Shown here piece after piece: positions 25,545 through 33,590 of a DNA stretch of 64,000 nt. Numbering within the stretch: the first letter of the stretch is position 1; every line of letters begins with the position of its first letter. The translations under genes and the position numbers were made by a program. The DNA comes from Photobacterium profundum (GTDB taxonomy: Bacteria > Pseudomonadota > Gammaproteobacteria > Enterobacterales > Vibrionaceae): assembly GCF_003026285.1 (NCBI RefSeq), contig NZ_PYOD01000023.1, positions 1 through 64,000 of the forward strand. Direction: 5' to 3'. Below the pieces are notes generated by a model. That model saw nothing but the letters and a program-made list of their open reading frames with translations, did not search any database and had not been told where the DNA came from.

Positions 25545-25621
25545 GGCTACGTAGCTCAGTTGGTTAGAGCACATCACTCATAATGATGGGGTCACAGGTT
25601 CGAATCCCGTCGTAGCCACCA
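25545..25621 (+). tRNA. tRNA-Met, elongator (CAT), copy 1
   Basis: 77 nt with encoded CCA. The acceptor stem is GGCTACG/CGTAGCC. The anticodon arm CATCA-CTCATAA-TGATG gives CAT. The body matches the elongator Met tRNA of enterics (GGCTACGTAGCTC), not the Ile2 or initiator type. First gene of the array. Confidence 0.95.
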
Positions 25622-25670
25622 TCTTCACTCTTTTAGAGATGAAGCATCGCAAGATGTAAAATTACCAGAT

Positions 25671-25755
25671 GCGGAAGTGGCGGAATTGGTAGACGCACCA
25701 GATTTAGGTTCTGGCGCCGCAAGGTGTGAGAGTTCAAGTCTCTCCTTCCGCACCA
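25671..25755 (+). tRNA. tRNA-Leu (TAG), copy 1
   Basis: 85 nt, class II with a long variable arm. The acceptor stem is GCGGAAG/CTTCCGC with encoded CCA. The anticodon loop TTTAGGT between CCAGA and TCTGG gives TAG. Confidence 0.95.
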
Positions 25756-25795
25756 TTCTCTTTGCGAAGAGAACTGTTCTTAAATGAACAACTGT

Positions 25796-25870
25796 AGGGC
25801 TATCGCCAAGCGGTAAGGCAGCGGCTTTTGATGCCGCCATCCCCTGGTTCGAATCCAGGTAGCCCTGCCA
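25796..25870 (+). tRNA. tRNA-Gln (TTG), copy 1
   Basis: 75 nt. Acceptor stem AGGGCTA/TAGCCCT, discriminator G, encoded CCA. Anticodon loop CTTTTGA gives TTG. I start at A (25796), not the preceding T, because this restores seven perfect acceptor pairs. Confidence 0.93.
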
Positions 25871-25886
25871 CATTTAATTATGTGGC
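25867..25886 (+). other. Hairpin overlapping the tRNA-Gln 3' end, copy 1
   Basis: GCCACAT (25867-25873) pairs with ATGTGGC (25880-25886). The left arm includes the CCA end of tRNA-Gln. The same hairpin follows tRNA-Gln copies 2 (26260-26279) and 3 (26878-26897). Confidence 0.6.
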
Positions 25887-25937
25887 TTAATTGCTTTCTT
25901 TTTTAAGTAGCAAATAATTAAGCGGCATAAATAAAAT

Positions 25938-26014
25938 GGCTACGTAGCTCAGTTGGTTAGAGCACATCACTCATAATGATGGGGTCACAGGTTCGAATCC
26001 CGTCGTAGCCACCA
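25938..26014 (+). tRNA. tRNA-Met, elongator (CAT), copy 2
   Basis: Identical by eye to copy 1, 393 bp downstream, with CCA encoded. Confidence 0.95.
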
Positions 26015-26063
26015 TCTTCACTCTTTTAGAGATGAAGCATCGCAAGATGTAAAATTACCAGAT

Positions 26064-26148
26064 GCGGAAGTGGCGGAATTGGTAGACGCACCAGATTTAG
26101 GTTCTGGCGCCGCAAGGTGTGAGAGTTCAAGTCTCTCCTTCCGCACCA
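26064..26148 (+). tRNA. tRNA-Leu (TAG), copy 2
   Basis: Identical by eye to Leu copy 1, including the long variable arm and CCA. Confidence 0.95.
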
Positions 26149-26188
26149 TTCTCTTTGCGAAGAGAACTGTTCTTAAATGAACAACTGT

Positions 26189-26263
26189 AGGGCTATCGCC
26201 AAGCGGTAAGGCAGCGGCTTTTGATGCCGCCATCCCCTGGTTCGAATCCAGGTAGCCCTGCCA
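26189..26263 (+). tRNA. tRNA-Gln (TTG), copy 2
   Basis: Identical by eye to Gln copy 1, followed by the same CCA-overlapping hairpin with one loop base changed. Confidence 0.93.
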
Positions 26264-26327
26264 CATTTTATTATGTGGCTTGATTACTTCTTTTTAGAAG
26301 ACTCATAGTTAAGCGGCATAAATAAAT

Positions 26328-26404
26328 GGCTACGTAGCTCAGTTGGTTAGAGCACATCACTCATAATGATGGGGTCACAGGTTCGAATCCCGTCGTAGCC
26401 ACCA
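26328..26404 (+). tRNA. tRNA-Met, elongator (CAT), copy 3
   Basis: Same sequence as copies 1 and 2. The spacer to the next tRNA-Leu differs from the first two units. Confidence 0.95.
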
Positions 26405-26449
26405 TTTCTCTTCTCTTTTTGAGACGATTTATGGTAAAAGTATAAATAC

Positions 26450-26534
26450 GCGGAAGTGGCGGAATTGGTAGACGCACCAGATTTAGGTTCTGGCGCCGCA
26501 AGGTGTGAGAGTTCAAGTCTCTCCTTCCGCACCA
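26450..26534 (+). tRNA. tRNA-Leu (TAG), copy 3
   Basis: Same sequence as the other Leu copies. It is followed by a further tRNA-Leu rather than tRNA-Gln, breaking the Met-Leu-Gln order. Confidence 0.95.
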
Positions 26535-26651
26535 TTTATACTTTGTGACTGTGATTTATCACAGTAATACAGATTGAGCTTTACCAGTTCTTCAATCTGT
26601 ACAATAAGCTCTAGAGAACACTCAATCGAATTTATTCGAATGAGACAATAT

Positions 26652-26736
26652 GCGGAAGTGGCGGAATTGGTAGACGCACCAGATTTAGGTTCTGGCGCCG
26701 CAAGGTGTGAGAGTTCAAGTCTCTCCTTCCGCACCA
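26652..26736 (+). tRNA. tRNA-Leu (TAG), copy 4
   Basis: Same sequence as the other Leu copies, with a unique upstream spacer of about 117 bp. Confidence 0.95.
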
Positions 26737-26806
26737 TTCTCTAAAGACTTATTATTCTCTTTAACTAGAGAGCTGTTCTTAAGTGCATCTTTTGAACAAA
26801 CAATGT

Positions 26807-26881
26807 AGGGCTATCGCCAAGCGGTAAGGCAGCGGCTTTTGATGCCGCCATCCCCTGGTTCGAATCCAGGTAGCCCTGCCA
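26807..26881 (+). tRNA. tRNA-Gln (TTG), copy 3
   Basis: Same sequence as the other Gln copies, followed by the CCA-overlapping hairpin. Confidence 0.93.
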
Positions 26882-26964
26882 CATTTTATTATGTGGCTTG
26901 ATTACTTCTTACCAAGAAGACGTATAGTTAAGCGATGTAAGCTCGTTAAGAGCAAATGAAATAT

Positions 26965-27049
26965 GCGGAAGTGGCGGAATTGGTAGACGCACCAGATTTA
27001 GGTTCTGGCGCCGCAAGGTGTGAGAGTTCAAGTCTCTCCTTCCGCACCA
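26965..27049 (+). tRNA. tRNA-Leu (TAG), copy 5
   Basis: Last tRNA of the array, same sequence as the other Leu copies. A terminator follows 25 bp later. Confidence 0.95.
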
Positions 27050-27073
27050 TTATTCTTTCTGATGAAAGAAATG

Positions 27074-27100
27074 AGAAACCCATCTTTTGGTGGGTTTTCT
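27074..27100 (+). terminator. tRNA array terminator
   Basis: AGAAACCCATC and GGTGGGTTTTCT form a GC-anchored stem around a TTTT loop with T-rich sequence on the 3' side, ending the tRNA transcript. Confidence 0.85.
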
Positions 27101-27251
27101 TATGTCTGCAGTATAATAAACACTGTAGCAATAAAGATTTTACAACCTACAAAATGATCGTATCTCTCTGGTTGTTAAGCCGAATGATTTAATATCATTC
27201 GGCTTTTTCTTTATCTACTGACTACTACTCGCCAATAACGACAAAGACCAA

Positions 27252-28412
27252 TCATATTCCCATCGCATATTTCAGTACTTGCTTCTTTAATGGTCCAGTA
27301 TGTTCTGCTAACTTAAGTGCCACATTCCGAGCCAACTTCAATGGAAATAATGAATTACTGAACGTGGTATAAAAAACATCCATCCCCGTTTGCATTAATA
27401 AATTATCAGGACGACGACGACGCTCGTAAGCTTTTAATACTGAAATATTAGGCCACTCTTTATCGGCTTTCTCAATTTCATGTAATAACGTATCAACGTC
27501 TTTAAAACCGAGATTCACACCCTGCCCAGCTAATGGATTAATCGTATGAGCAGCATCACCAAGAAGCACAACATTCGATTTATAGTAATGCTGTGCATGG
27601 CGACGGGTTAACGGAAAGCTACCGTGGTTTAGTACTTTAAACTCACCCAACTCTTTCGGAAAGTGGGCTTCAACCTCACTATGAAGTTGTATTTCACTCA
27701 TGGCGCTTAATTGCTTAATGCGTTTTGGACTGTCATACCAAACTAAAGAGCCTTGGTGTCCAGTAAGCGGTAGAAATGAGCGAGGACCACGTGGGGTAAA
27801 CATTTGCCACGTGATATCTTGTTGAGGTAAAGCCGTTTCAACATTGATTAGCATACAGTGTTGACGATAATCCCATGCGGTAATACCAATACCAGCTTGC
27901 TTACGCACCTGAGAATTAGCCCCATCAGCACCAACCAATAATTTAGCCTGTAGATGACGACCATCATCTAACTCTACGCAATAACCATCGGTAGTAGAGT
28001 ATGAATGTGCCATACGTGCAGGGCAAAGTAGGGTTAAATTGGAGTACGAATCGAATTGACGCCATAAGCCTAGTTGGATAATACGATTCTCAACAATATA
28101 CCCAAGGCGATCAAGGTTCATTTCATCAGCATTAAAACGCGTACGACACTCAGGGTGTTCCCATGTTTCTAATCGCTTAAAAGGGCATAAGCGCATCTTC
28201 ATAATGCCATCCCATGCGCCTAGCCGAGTAAGCAATGCGATAGAGTTGGGAGAGATCGCTGAAACACGTAAGTCCATCGCTTGTTGAGGTTCAAATGATT
28301 CTGGCGCTTTACCTTCAATCACGGCAACGCTTAGCCCTTGCTGTGCTAGCCCTAGTGCAGTTGCTGCACCAATCATTCCTCCACCCGCTACAATGACATC
28401 ATATTGTTCCAT
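27252..28412 (-). CDS. ubiF: Ubiquinone biosynthesis FAD-dependent hydroxylase UbiF
   Basis: 386 residues from the ATG at 28412. That start is favoured because GGAAG lies 5 nt before it and the protein then begins MEQYDVIVAGGG; in-frame ATGs at 28424, 28448 and 28457 are alternatives. The FAD dinucleotide fold is VAGGGMIGAATALGLAQQG. The second FAD motif is LLGDAAHTINPLAGQGVNLG. Internal blocks (FKRLETWEHPE, LVGADGANSQVRKQAGIG) match UbiF, which hydroxylates the demethoxyubiquinol ring at C6, better than UbiH or UbiI. It diverges from mtgA. Confidence 0.9.
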   Translation of the reverse strand: MEQYDVIVAGGGMIGAATALGLAQQGLSVAVIEGKAPESFEPQQAMDLRVSAISPNSIALLTRLGAWDGIMKMRLCPFKRLETWEHPECRTRFNADEMNLDRLGYIVENRIIQLGLWRQFDSYSNLTLLCPARMAHSYSTTDGYCVELDDGRHLQAKLLVGADGANSQVRKQAGIGITAWDYRQHCMLINVETALPQQDITWQMFTPRGPRSFLPLTGHQGSLVWYDSPKRIKQLSAMSEIQLHSEVEAHFPKELGEFKVLNHGSFPLTRRHAQHYYKSNVVLLGDAAHTINPLAGQGVNLGFKDVDTLLHEIEKADKEWPNISVLKAYERRRRPDNLLMQTGMDVFYTTFSNSLFPLKLARNVALKLAEHTGPLKKQVLKYAMGI

Positions 28413-28602
28413 ATCCACTTCCATCTCTATGCTTAATGACACTTTCATTTTACCCAATTCTAACTGTGATGCGCTGATTATTAATACATTAACTCTACAT
28501 TTATCAGCTACCCATCAAGGTATTACTGATAAGATGAAAATTTGAATACTCGATTTTAATTGACTACGATGGGGCTAGAAGCCACTAATCATTTGAAATA
28601 CA

Positions 28603-29286
28603 TTGTCTAAAGTAAAACGGTTTATCTACAAAGCACTGGCTTTTATATTGCTTTTTCCTATTGCCTTAGTGGTTATAGGTAAGTTTGTTGACCCACCTAT
28701 TTGGGGTTGGAAAATTCATCGTACGCTTTTCCCACCCAGTGATTACCCTTCCCAATCGACACATCAATGGGTCGAGCTAAACGCTATATCTAAAAATGCA
28801 CAACTAGCTGTTATCGCTTCTGAAGATCAAACTTTCCCTCAGCATATTGGTGTCGATCTCAATGCGATCCTAATGGTGGTAAAACAAAGTGGCGCTGAAG
28901 GCCCCAGTAGAGGGGCAAGTACCATAACGCAGCAAACAGCCAAGAATGTTTACCTTTTCCCTGCCCATTCCTTTATTCGAAAAGGGGTTGAACTGTACTT
29001 TTCCGTATTAATGGAACTTATTTGGGGAAAGAGCCGTATATTAGAAGTGTATCTAAATGTGATTGAGTTTGGCCCAGGCTTATATGGTATAGAAGCGGCA
29101 AGTCAAAACTACTTTGCAATACCAGCCAGTCGATTATCCGCTCAACAGGCGGCACAGTTAGCAGCAGTGTTACCTAACCCCTATAAGATCAAAGCTAACC
29201 CAATGAGCCAATATGTATATACTCGGAGCCATTGGATTACGAAACAAATGCGGCAGCTTGGGATGGGTACCTTAAACCAACTTTAA
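28603..29286 (+). CDS. mtgA: Monofunctional peptidoglycan glycosyltransferase MtgA
   Basis: 227 residues. One N-terminal membrane anchor (about 8-27) is followed by a family-51 glycosyltransferase domain. Catalytic region: VIASEDQTFPQHIG (first catalytic Glu), then GASTITQQTAKN, then ILEVYLNVIEFGPGLYGIEAA. It polymerises glycan strands from lipid II. The frame opens with TTG at 28603 just after an in-frame TGA; I see no upstream ATG and only a weak ribosome site, so expression may be low. Confidence 0.93.
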   Translation: MSKVKRFIYKALAFILLFPIALVVIGKFVDPPIWGWKIHRTLFPPSDYPSQSTHQWVELNAISKNAQLAVIASEDQTFPQHIGVDLNAILMVVKQSGAEGPSRGASTITQQTAKNVYLFPAHSFIRKGVELYFSVLMELIWGKSRILEVYLNVIEFGPGLYGIEAASQNYFAIPASRLSAQQAAQLAAVLPNPYKIKANPMSQYVYTRSHWITKQMRQLGMGTLNQL

Positions 29287-29405
29287 CACTATCGTTTCAT
29301 CTAGGTTATTAAAGTACAAAGCTAAAGTTAAACACTAACAAGTAACCGACGATTCTTTTATCTGCCCTGTTTTAAAACCACAATTTATTCGGGGTGGTGA
29401 TGATC

Positions 29406-29434
29406 TAGTCAGACCGAGCGTAAAGCAGTACAAT
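29406..29434 (+). promoter_or_regulatory. Probable miaB promoter
   Basis: -35 TAGTCA (29406-29411), 17-bp spacer, -10 TACAAT (29429-29434), about 109 bp upstream of the miaB ATG. The -10 is good and the -35 matches at 4 of 6 positions. Confidence 0.45.
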
Positions 29435-29542
29435 ACGCGGCTTGCTAACGGTTAGCTGCTATTGTCAGCGATAAACCTGTAAGAGCAACGTACCCTGCGA
29501 TGTTGAATGCAACGAATAAACACTACGAGTGAAGAGTTAGAC

Positions 29543-30967
29543 ATGCCTAAGAAACTGCTGATTAAAACCTGGGGCTGCCAGATGAACGAATACGATTCAT
29601 CTAAAATGGCAGATCTTCTCAATGCTGCCAACGGCTTCGAGCTAACAGAAGTCCCAGAAGAAGCAGATGTGCTGCTGCTTAACACCTGTTCTATCCGCGA
29701 AAAGGCACAAGAAAAAGTGTTCCACCAGCTAGGTCGCTGGAAACGCTTAAAAGAAAAGAAGCCTGATCTTGTGATTGGTGTTGGTGGTTGTGTTGCGACA
29801 CAAGAAGGCGATTCTATTCGCAAACGTGCACCGTATGTGGATGTGATCTTTGGTCCACAAACCCTGCACCGTTTACCACAGATGATCAAAAACTCTCAAT
29901 CTAATCACGGACCAGTGATGGATATTTCTTTTCCAGAGGTTGAGAAGTTTGACAACTTACCAGAACCACGTGCTGACGGGGCAACAGCCTTCGTTTCAAT
30001 CATGGAAGGTTGCTCAAAGTACTGTACTTACTGTGTAGTGCCTTATACACGTGGCGAAGAAGTTAGTCGCCCAATAGATGACGTTCTTTATGAAATCGCT
30101 CAACTTGCAGAGCAAGGCGTTCGTGAAGTTAATCTATTAGGTCAAAACGTAAATGCTTTCCGTGGTCCAACTCACGATGGCGATATGGCGACATTTGCAG
30201 AATTACTACGTTTAGTTGCCGCGATTGATGGTATCGACCGTATTCGTTACACCACCAGCCACCCAATCGAATTTACAGACGATATCATTGATGTTTATAC
30301 CGATACGCCAGAGCTTGTAAACTATTTGCACCTACCAGTACAAAGTGGCTCAGATCGAATTCTAACGATGATGAAGCGCCCTCACACTGTTCTTGAGTAC
30401 AAATCTAAAATTCGCAAGCTGCGTAAAGTGCGTCCAGATATCACAATGAGTTCAGACTTTATCGTTGCGTTCCCTGGTGAAAGCGACCAAGACTTCCAAG
30501 ATACGATGAAACTGATCCGCGATATTGATTTTGATATTAGTTACAGCTTTGTCTTCTCTCCACGTCCGGGTACGCCTGCAGCTGATTATCCGTGTGACAT
30601 CCCAGAAGAAGTTAAAAAAGAACGCTTGTATGAACTGCAACAACAGATCAATACTCAAGCTATGCGTCATGCGCGCCAAATGTTAAATACCGAGCAGCGT
30701 ATTCTTGTTGAAGGACCTTCTCGTAAAAACATTATGGAATTACGCGGTCGTACCGAGAACAACCGCATTGTAAACTTTGAAGGCTCTGCTGAATTAATTG
30801 GTCAATTTGTTGATGTAAACATCATTGACGTATTCACTAACTCACTACGTGGTGAATTAGTGCGTACTGAAGCAGAAATGGATCTACGTGTTGCCATGAC
30901 ACCGTTAGAAGTCATGGAAAAAGCACGCAAAGAAGATGAATTGGGTGTAGGCGTATATACTCCGTAA
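29543..30967 (+). CDS. miaB: tRNA-2-methylthio-N6-isopentenyladenosine synthase MiaB
   Basis: 474 residues, exactly the E. coli length, from the ATG at 29543 (MPKKLLIKTWGCQMNEYD). A methylthiotransferase of the radical-SAM family that thiomethylates A37 of tRNAs reading UNN codons. N-terminal domain cysteines occur in WGCQMN, LNTCSIR and GGCVATQ. The radical-SAM cluster is GCSKYCTYCVVPYTRG (CxxxCxxC). A TRAM domain ends the protein. First gene of the miaB-ybeZ-ybeY-corC-lnt run. Confidence 0.97.
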   Translation: MPKKLLIKTWGCQMNEYDSSKMADLLNAANGFELTEVPEEADVLLLNTCSIREKAQEKVFHQLGRWKRLKEKKPDLVIGVGGCVATQEGDSIRKRAPYVDVIFGPQTLHRLPQMIKNSQSNHGPVMDISFPEVEKFDNLPEPRADGATAFVSIMEGCSKYCTYCVVPYTRGEEVSRPIDDVLYEIAQLAEQGVREVNLLGQNVNAFRGPTHDGDMATFAELLRLVAAIDGIDRIRYTTSHPIEFTDDIIDVYTDTPELVNYLHLPVQSGSDRILTMMKRPHTVLEYKSKIRKLRKVRPDITMSSDFIVAFPGESDQDFQDTMKLIRDIDFDISYSFVFSPRPGTPAADYPCDIPEEVKKERLYELQQQINTQAMRHARQMLNTEQRILVEGPSRKNIMELRGRTENNRIVNFEGSAELIGQFVDVNIIDVFTNSLRGELVRTEAEMDLRVAMTPLEVMEKARKEDELGVGVYTP

Positions 30968-31041
30968 TAAGACCTGTGTCTAAAGACGAGAATATGACGT
31001 CAGTCTGAAATGAAAGTAGGACACATGCCCTGAAAAATATG

Positions 31042-31063
31042 GTCGTCTGCTGTGGCAGACGAC
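31042..31063 (+). other. Perfect hairpin before ybeZ
   Basis: GTCGTCTGC (31042-31050), TGTG loop, GCAGACGAC (31055-31063): a 9-bp GC-rich stem ending 18 bp before the ybeZ start. No T-run follows, so it is not an intrinsic terminator. It may protect the 3' end of miaB mRNA, be a cleavage site, or modulate ybeZ translation. Confidence 0.65.
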
Positions 31064-31081
31064 CTCAATGAGAGGCAAACC

Positions 31082-32143
31082 TTGAGCAAAATCATTACTG
31101 TAGAATTTAATTTAGAACCCGCAAATAACCAAAGACTAGCCAGTATTTGCGGCCCTTTCGACGATAATATCAAACAACTAGAACGTCGCATGGGTGTTGA
31201 AATAAACCACCGTAGCAACAGCTTCAGTGTTGTAGGACAAGTTCACACCGCCGAGGCGACAGCCGTAATCATCAAAGATTTATACGTTGATACTGCGCCC
31301 GTTCACAACAATATTCCAGATATCGAACCCGATCATATCCACTTAGCCATTAAAGAATCTGGTGTTTTAGAGCAAACAACAGAATCAAGCATTCCCTTTG
31401 GCAAAGAGATCCACATTAAAACCAAAAAAGGCGTGATCAAGCCTCGCACACCGAATCAAGCACAATACATCACTAACATGGTTAGTCATGATATTACGTT
31501 TGGTGTAGGCCCAGCTGGTACGGGTAAAACTTACCTTGCCGTTGCTGCAGCGGTTGATGCATTAGAGCGTCAAGAGGTTCGTCGCATCCTACTTACCCGC
31601 CCTGCAGTTGAAGCAGGAGAAAAACTCGGCTTCTTGCCTGGCGATCTAAGCCAGAAGGTGGATCCTTATCTACGTCCTCTTTACGATGCCTTATTTGAAA
31701 TGCTCGGCTTTGAACGCGTAGAAAAATTAATTGAACGAAATGTTATTGAAGTTGCCCCATTAGCATATATGCGTGGACGTACTTTAAATGATGCATTCAT
31801 TATTTTAGATGAGAGTCAAAATACTACAGTAGAACAAATGAAAATGTTCTTAACCCGTATTGGCTTTAACTCTCGAGCAGTAATCACCGGTGATGTGACT
31901 CAAATTGATTTACCTCGTGGTGCCCGTTCTGGTTTGCGTCATGCGATTGAAGTACTCTCTGAAGTAGACGAGATTAGCTTTAATTTTTTCCAAGCGGCTG
32001 ATGTCGTTCGACACCCAGTGGTTGCACGTATCGTACTCGCTTATGAAGCGTGGGAATCAGAAGATCAGAAACAAAAGAAACAAGCAGAACAACGTCGCCG
32101 TGAAGAGTTTGCGGCAAGCCAAGTAACAGAAGTTGAGAAATAA
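31082..32143 (+). CDS. ybeZ: PhoH-family ATPase YbeZ
   Basis: 353 residues from a TTG start at 31082, chosen because GAGAGG lies 6 nt upstream and the protein then begins SKIITVEFNLEPANN; a GTG at 31052 falls inside a hairpin. Walker A is GPAGTGKTYLAVAAA and Walker B is AFIILDESQNTT. It partners with the endoribonuclease YbeY in rRNA maturation and ribosome quality control, and YbeY is encoded next, 6 bp downstream. The tail is highly charged (Glu/Lys/Arg-rich). Confidence 0.94.
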   Translation: MSKIITVEFNLEPANNQRLASICGPFDDNIKQLERRMGVEINHRSNSFSVVGQVHTAEATAVIIKDLYVDTAPVHNNIPDIEPDHIHLAIKESGVLEQTTESSIPFGKEIHIKTKKGVIKPRTPNQAQYITNMVSHDITFGVGPAGTGKTYLAVAAAVDALERQEVRRILLTRPAVEAGEKLGFLPGDLSQKVDPYLRPLYDALFEMLGFERVEKLIERNVIEVAPLAYMRGRTLNDAFIILDESQNTTVEQMKMFLTRIGFNSRAVITGDVTQIDLPRGARSGLRHAIEVLSEVDEISFNFFQAADVVRHPVVARIVLAYEAWESEDQKQKKQAEQRRREEFAASQVTEVEK

Positions 32144-32149
32144 TACCTC

Positions 32150-32614
32150 ATGGCAACATACTTAGATTTACAGTACGCGACAGAAAACCAAGAAGGTCTT
32201 CCTTCTGAAGATGAGTTTCAACAATGGTTTGAGGCGGCTGTTACTCTTTTTCAATCCGATGCAGAAATCACCATTCGTATTGTTGATGTAAAAGAAAGCC
32301 AGGCATTAAACCTTGAATATCGTGGTAAAGACAAGCCCACTAATGTGTTGTCTTTCCCCTTTGAAACCCCACCAGGCATAGAGCTCGATCTTCTTGGTGA
32401 TCTCATTATTTGTCGTCAGGTTGTTGAAATTGAGGCAAAAGAGCAAGATAAACCACTCAATGCTCATTGGGCACATATGGTTGTACACGGCACTCTTCAT
32501 CTGCTAGGTTATGATCATATTGAAGATGAGGAAGCAGAAGAGATGGAGTCTTTAGAGACTGAAATCATCGAAAAAATGGGCTTTGCTGATCCATTTGCTG
32601 CTGAAAAAGAATAG
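32150..32614 (+). CDS. ybeY: Endoribonuclease YbeY, rRNA maturation factor
   Basis: 154 residues. The zinc site HMVVHGTLHLLGYDH (His-x3-His-x5-His, near 109-123) is intact. The core strand is RGKDKPTNVLSFPFE. YbeY is a single-strand endoribonuclease that acts in 16S rRNA 3' maturation and, with YbeZ, in 70S quality control. Gap to ybeZ is 6 bp. The 101-bp gap to corC holds two hairpins. Confidence 0.96.
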   Translation: MATYLDLQYATENQEGLPSEDEFQQWFEAAVTLFQSDAEITIRIVDVKESQALNLEYRGKDKPTNVLSFPFETPPGIELDLLGDLIICRQVVEIEAKEQDKPLNAHWAHMVVHGTLHLLGYDHIEDEEAEEMESLETEIIEKMGFADPFAAEKE

Positions 32615-32629
32615 TTAATACAGAAAACC

Positions 32630-32679
32630 GTTATTCGCTTGTTACAATAAGCGAATAACATCTCCGTGGACATGTCCAC
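32630..32679 (+). other. Two successive hairpins between ybeY and corC
   Basis: First: GTTATTCGCTT (32630-32640), 8-nt loop GTTACAAT, AAGCGAATAAC (32649-32659), an 11-bp perfect stem. Second: GTGGACATGTCCAC (32666-32679), a 14-bp perfect palindrome. No T-run follows either. They sit 36 bp and more before the corC start. Confidence 0.65.
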
Positions 32680-32715
32680 TTAGCTGACATACTAGCTATT
32701 TGCTGAAAGTAAATA

Positions 32716-33588
32716 ATGAACGAAGATAACCCCCAAAATTCTGAAGGTCCGAGTAGAAAGTCCTTCTTTGAACGTATCGGTCAGTTGTTCCAAGGCGAAC
32801 CACAGAACCGAGAAGAGCTGGTTGAAGTTTTCCGTGATTCAGAAGAAAACGATCTGATTGACCACGACACCCGCGACATGCTCGAAGGTGTGATGGAAAT
32901 AGCAGAAATGCGAGTGCGTGACATTATGATCCCACGCTCTCAGATCATCACCATCGAACGTTCTCAGAAGTTAGAAGATCTTATTAATTTGATCGTAGAT
33001 GCACAGCACTCTCGCTACCCTGTCATCAGTGATGATAAGGATCATGTAGAAGGTATTTTACTGGCAAAAGATTTGCTACGCTACCTACTGCCTGATAGTG
33101 AGCCTTTCGACATGGATAAAGTTCTGCGTCCGGCCGTTGTTGTACCGGAAAGCAAGCGTGTCGATCGCCTATTGAAAGAGTTCCGTGAAGAACGCTACCA
33201 CATGGCGATTGTTGTCGATGAATTTGGCGGCGTCTCTGGTGTTATCACCATCGAAGATATCTTGGAGCAAATCGTTGGCGAAATCGAAGATGAATTCGAC
33301 GACGAAGAAGAACAAGAAATTCGTCAGTTAAGTAAACACACATACGCGGTAAAAGCACTGACTACTATCGATGATTTCAACGATATGTTCCAAACTACAT
33401 ACAGCGATGAAGAAGTCGATACTGTAGGTGGTCTGGTTATGACCAGTTTTGGTCACCTTCCCTCTCGAGGAGAAGTCGTTGAACTCGGTGGCTACTCATT
33501 TAAAGTGACTTCTGCCGATAATCGCCGTGTTATACAGTTACAAGTAACTGTACCTAACAAGGCCTATCAACCGACAATCACTTCTTAA
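32716..33588 (+). CDS. corC: CorC/HlyC family CBS-domain protein (YbeX)
   Basis: 290 residues. After a charged N-terminus come two CBS domains (about 70-190; VRDIMIPRSQIITIERSQ and YHMAIVVDEFGGVSGVITIE) and a C-terminal CorC_HlyC transporter-associated domain (about 205-285). It is linked to magnesium/cobalt efflux in Salmonella and, as YbeX in E. coli, to ribosome biogenesis. It lies in the ybeZ-ybeY-corC-lnt operon, 2 bp before lnt. Confidence 0.95.
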   Translation: MNEDNPQNSEGPSRKSFFERIGQLFQGEPQNREELVEVFRDSEENDLIDHDTRDMLEGVMEIAEMRVRDIMIPRSQIITIERSQKLEDLINLIVDAQHSRYPVISDDKDHVEGILLAKDLLRYLLPDSEPFDMDKVLRPAVVVPESKRVDRLLKEFREERYHMAIVVDEFGGVSGVITIEDILEQIVGEIEDEFDDEEEQEIRQLSKHTYAVKALTTIDDFNDMFQTTYSDEEVDTVGGLVMTSFGHLPSRGEVVELGGYSFKVTSADNRRVIQLQVTVPNKAYQPTITS

Positions 33589-33590
33589 TA

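Larger units (their letters stand above)
25541..26326 (+). repeat. 393-bp tandem duplication of a Met-Leu-Gln tRNA unit
   Basis: Two consecutive copies each hold tRNA-Met, tRNA-Leu and tRNA-Gln at exactly 393-bp spacing (starts 25545/25938, 25671/26064, 25796/26189). tRNAs and the internal Met-Leu and Leu-Gln spacers look identical by eye. Only the spacer after tRNA-Gln has diverged. Partial further copies follow to 27049. Confidence 0.93.

Noticed and set aside
25545..26404. CAT-anticodon tRNAs as tRNA-Ile2 or initiator tRNA
   Set aside because: The body (GGCTACGTAGCTC and paired acceptor end) matches elongator Met. The initiator's unpaired first base and the Ile2 sequence are absent.
25545..27049. 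CRISPR-like regular repeats
   Set aside because: The repeats are complete tRNA genes with CCA ends and variable spacer lengths, not short repeats with unique spacers.
25625..27131. Repeated 60-95-residue ORFs on the minus strand across the tRNA array
   Set aside because: They are antisense translations of the tRNA-Leu, Gln and Met genes and repeat because the tRNAs repeat. No ribosome sites and no protein-like constraint.
31027..31075. Heat-shock sigma promoter for ybeZ
   Set aside because: CCCTGAA resembles a sigma-32 -35, but no CCCCAT-type -10 sits at the right spacing and the hairpin occupies the interval.
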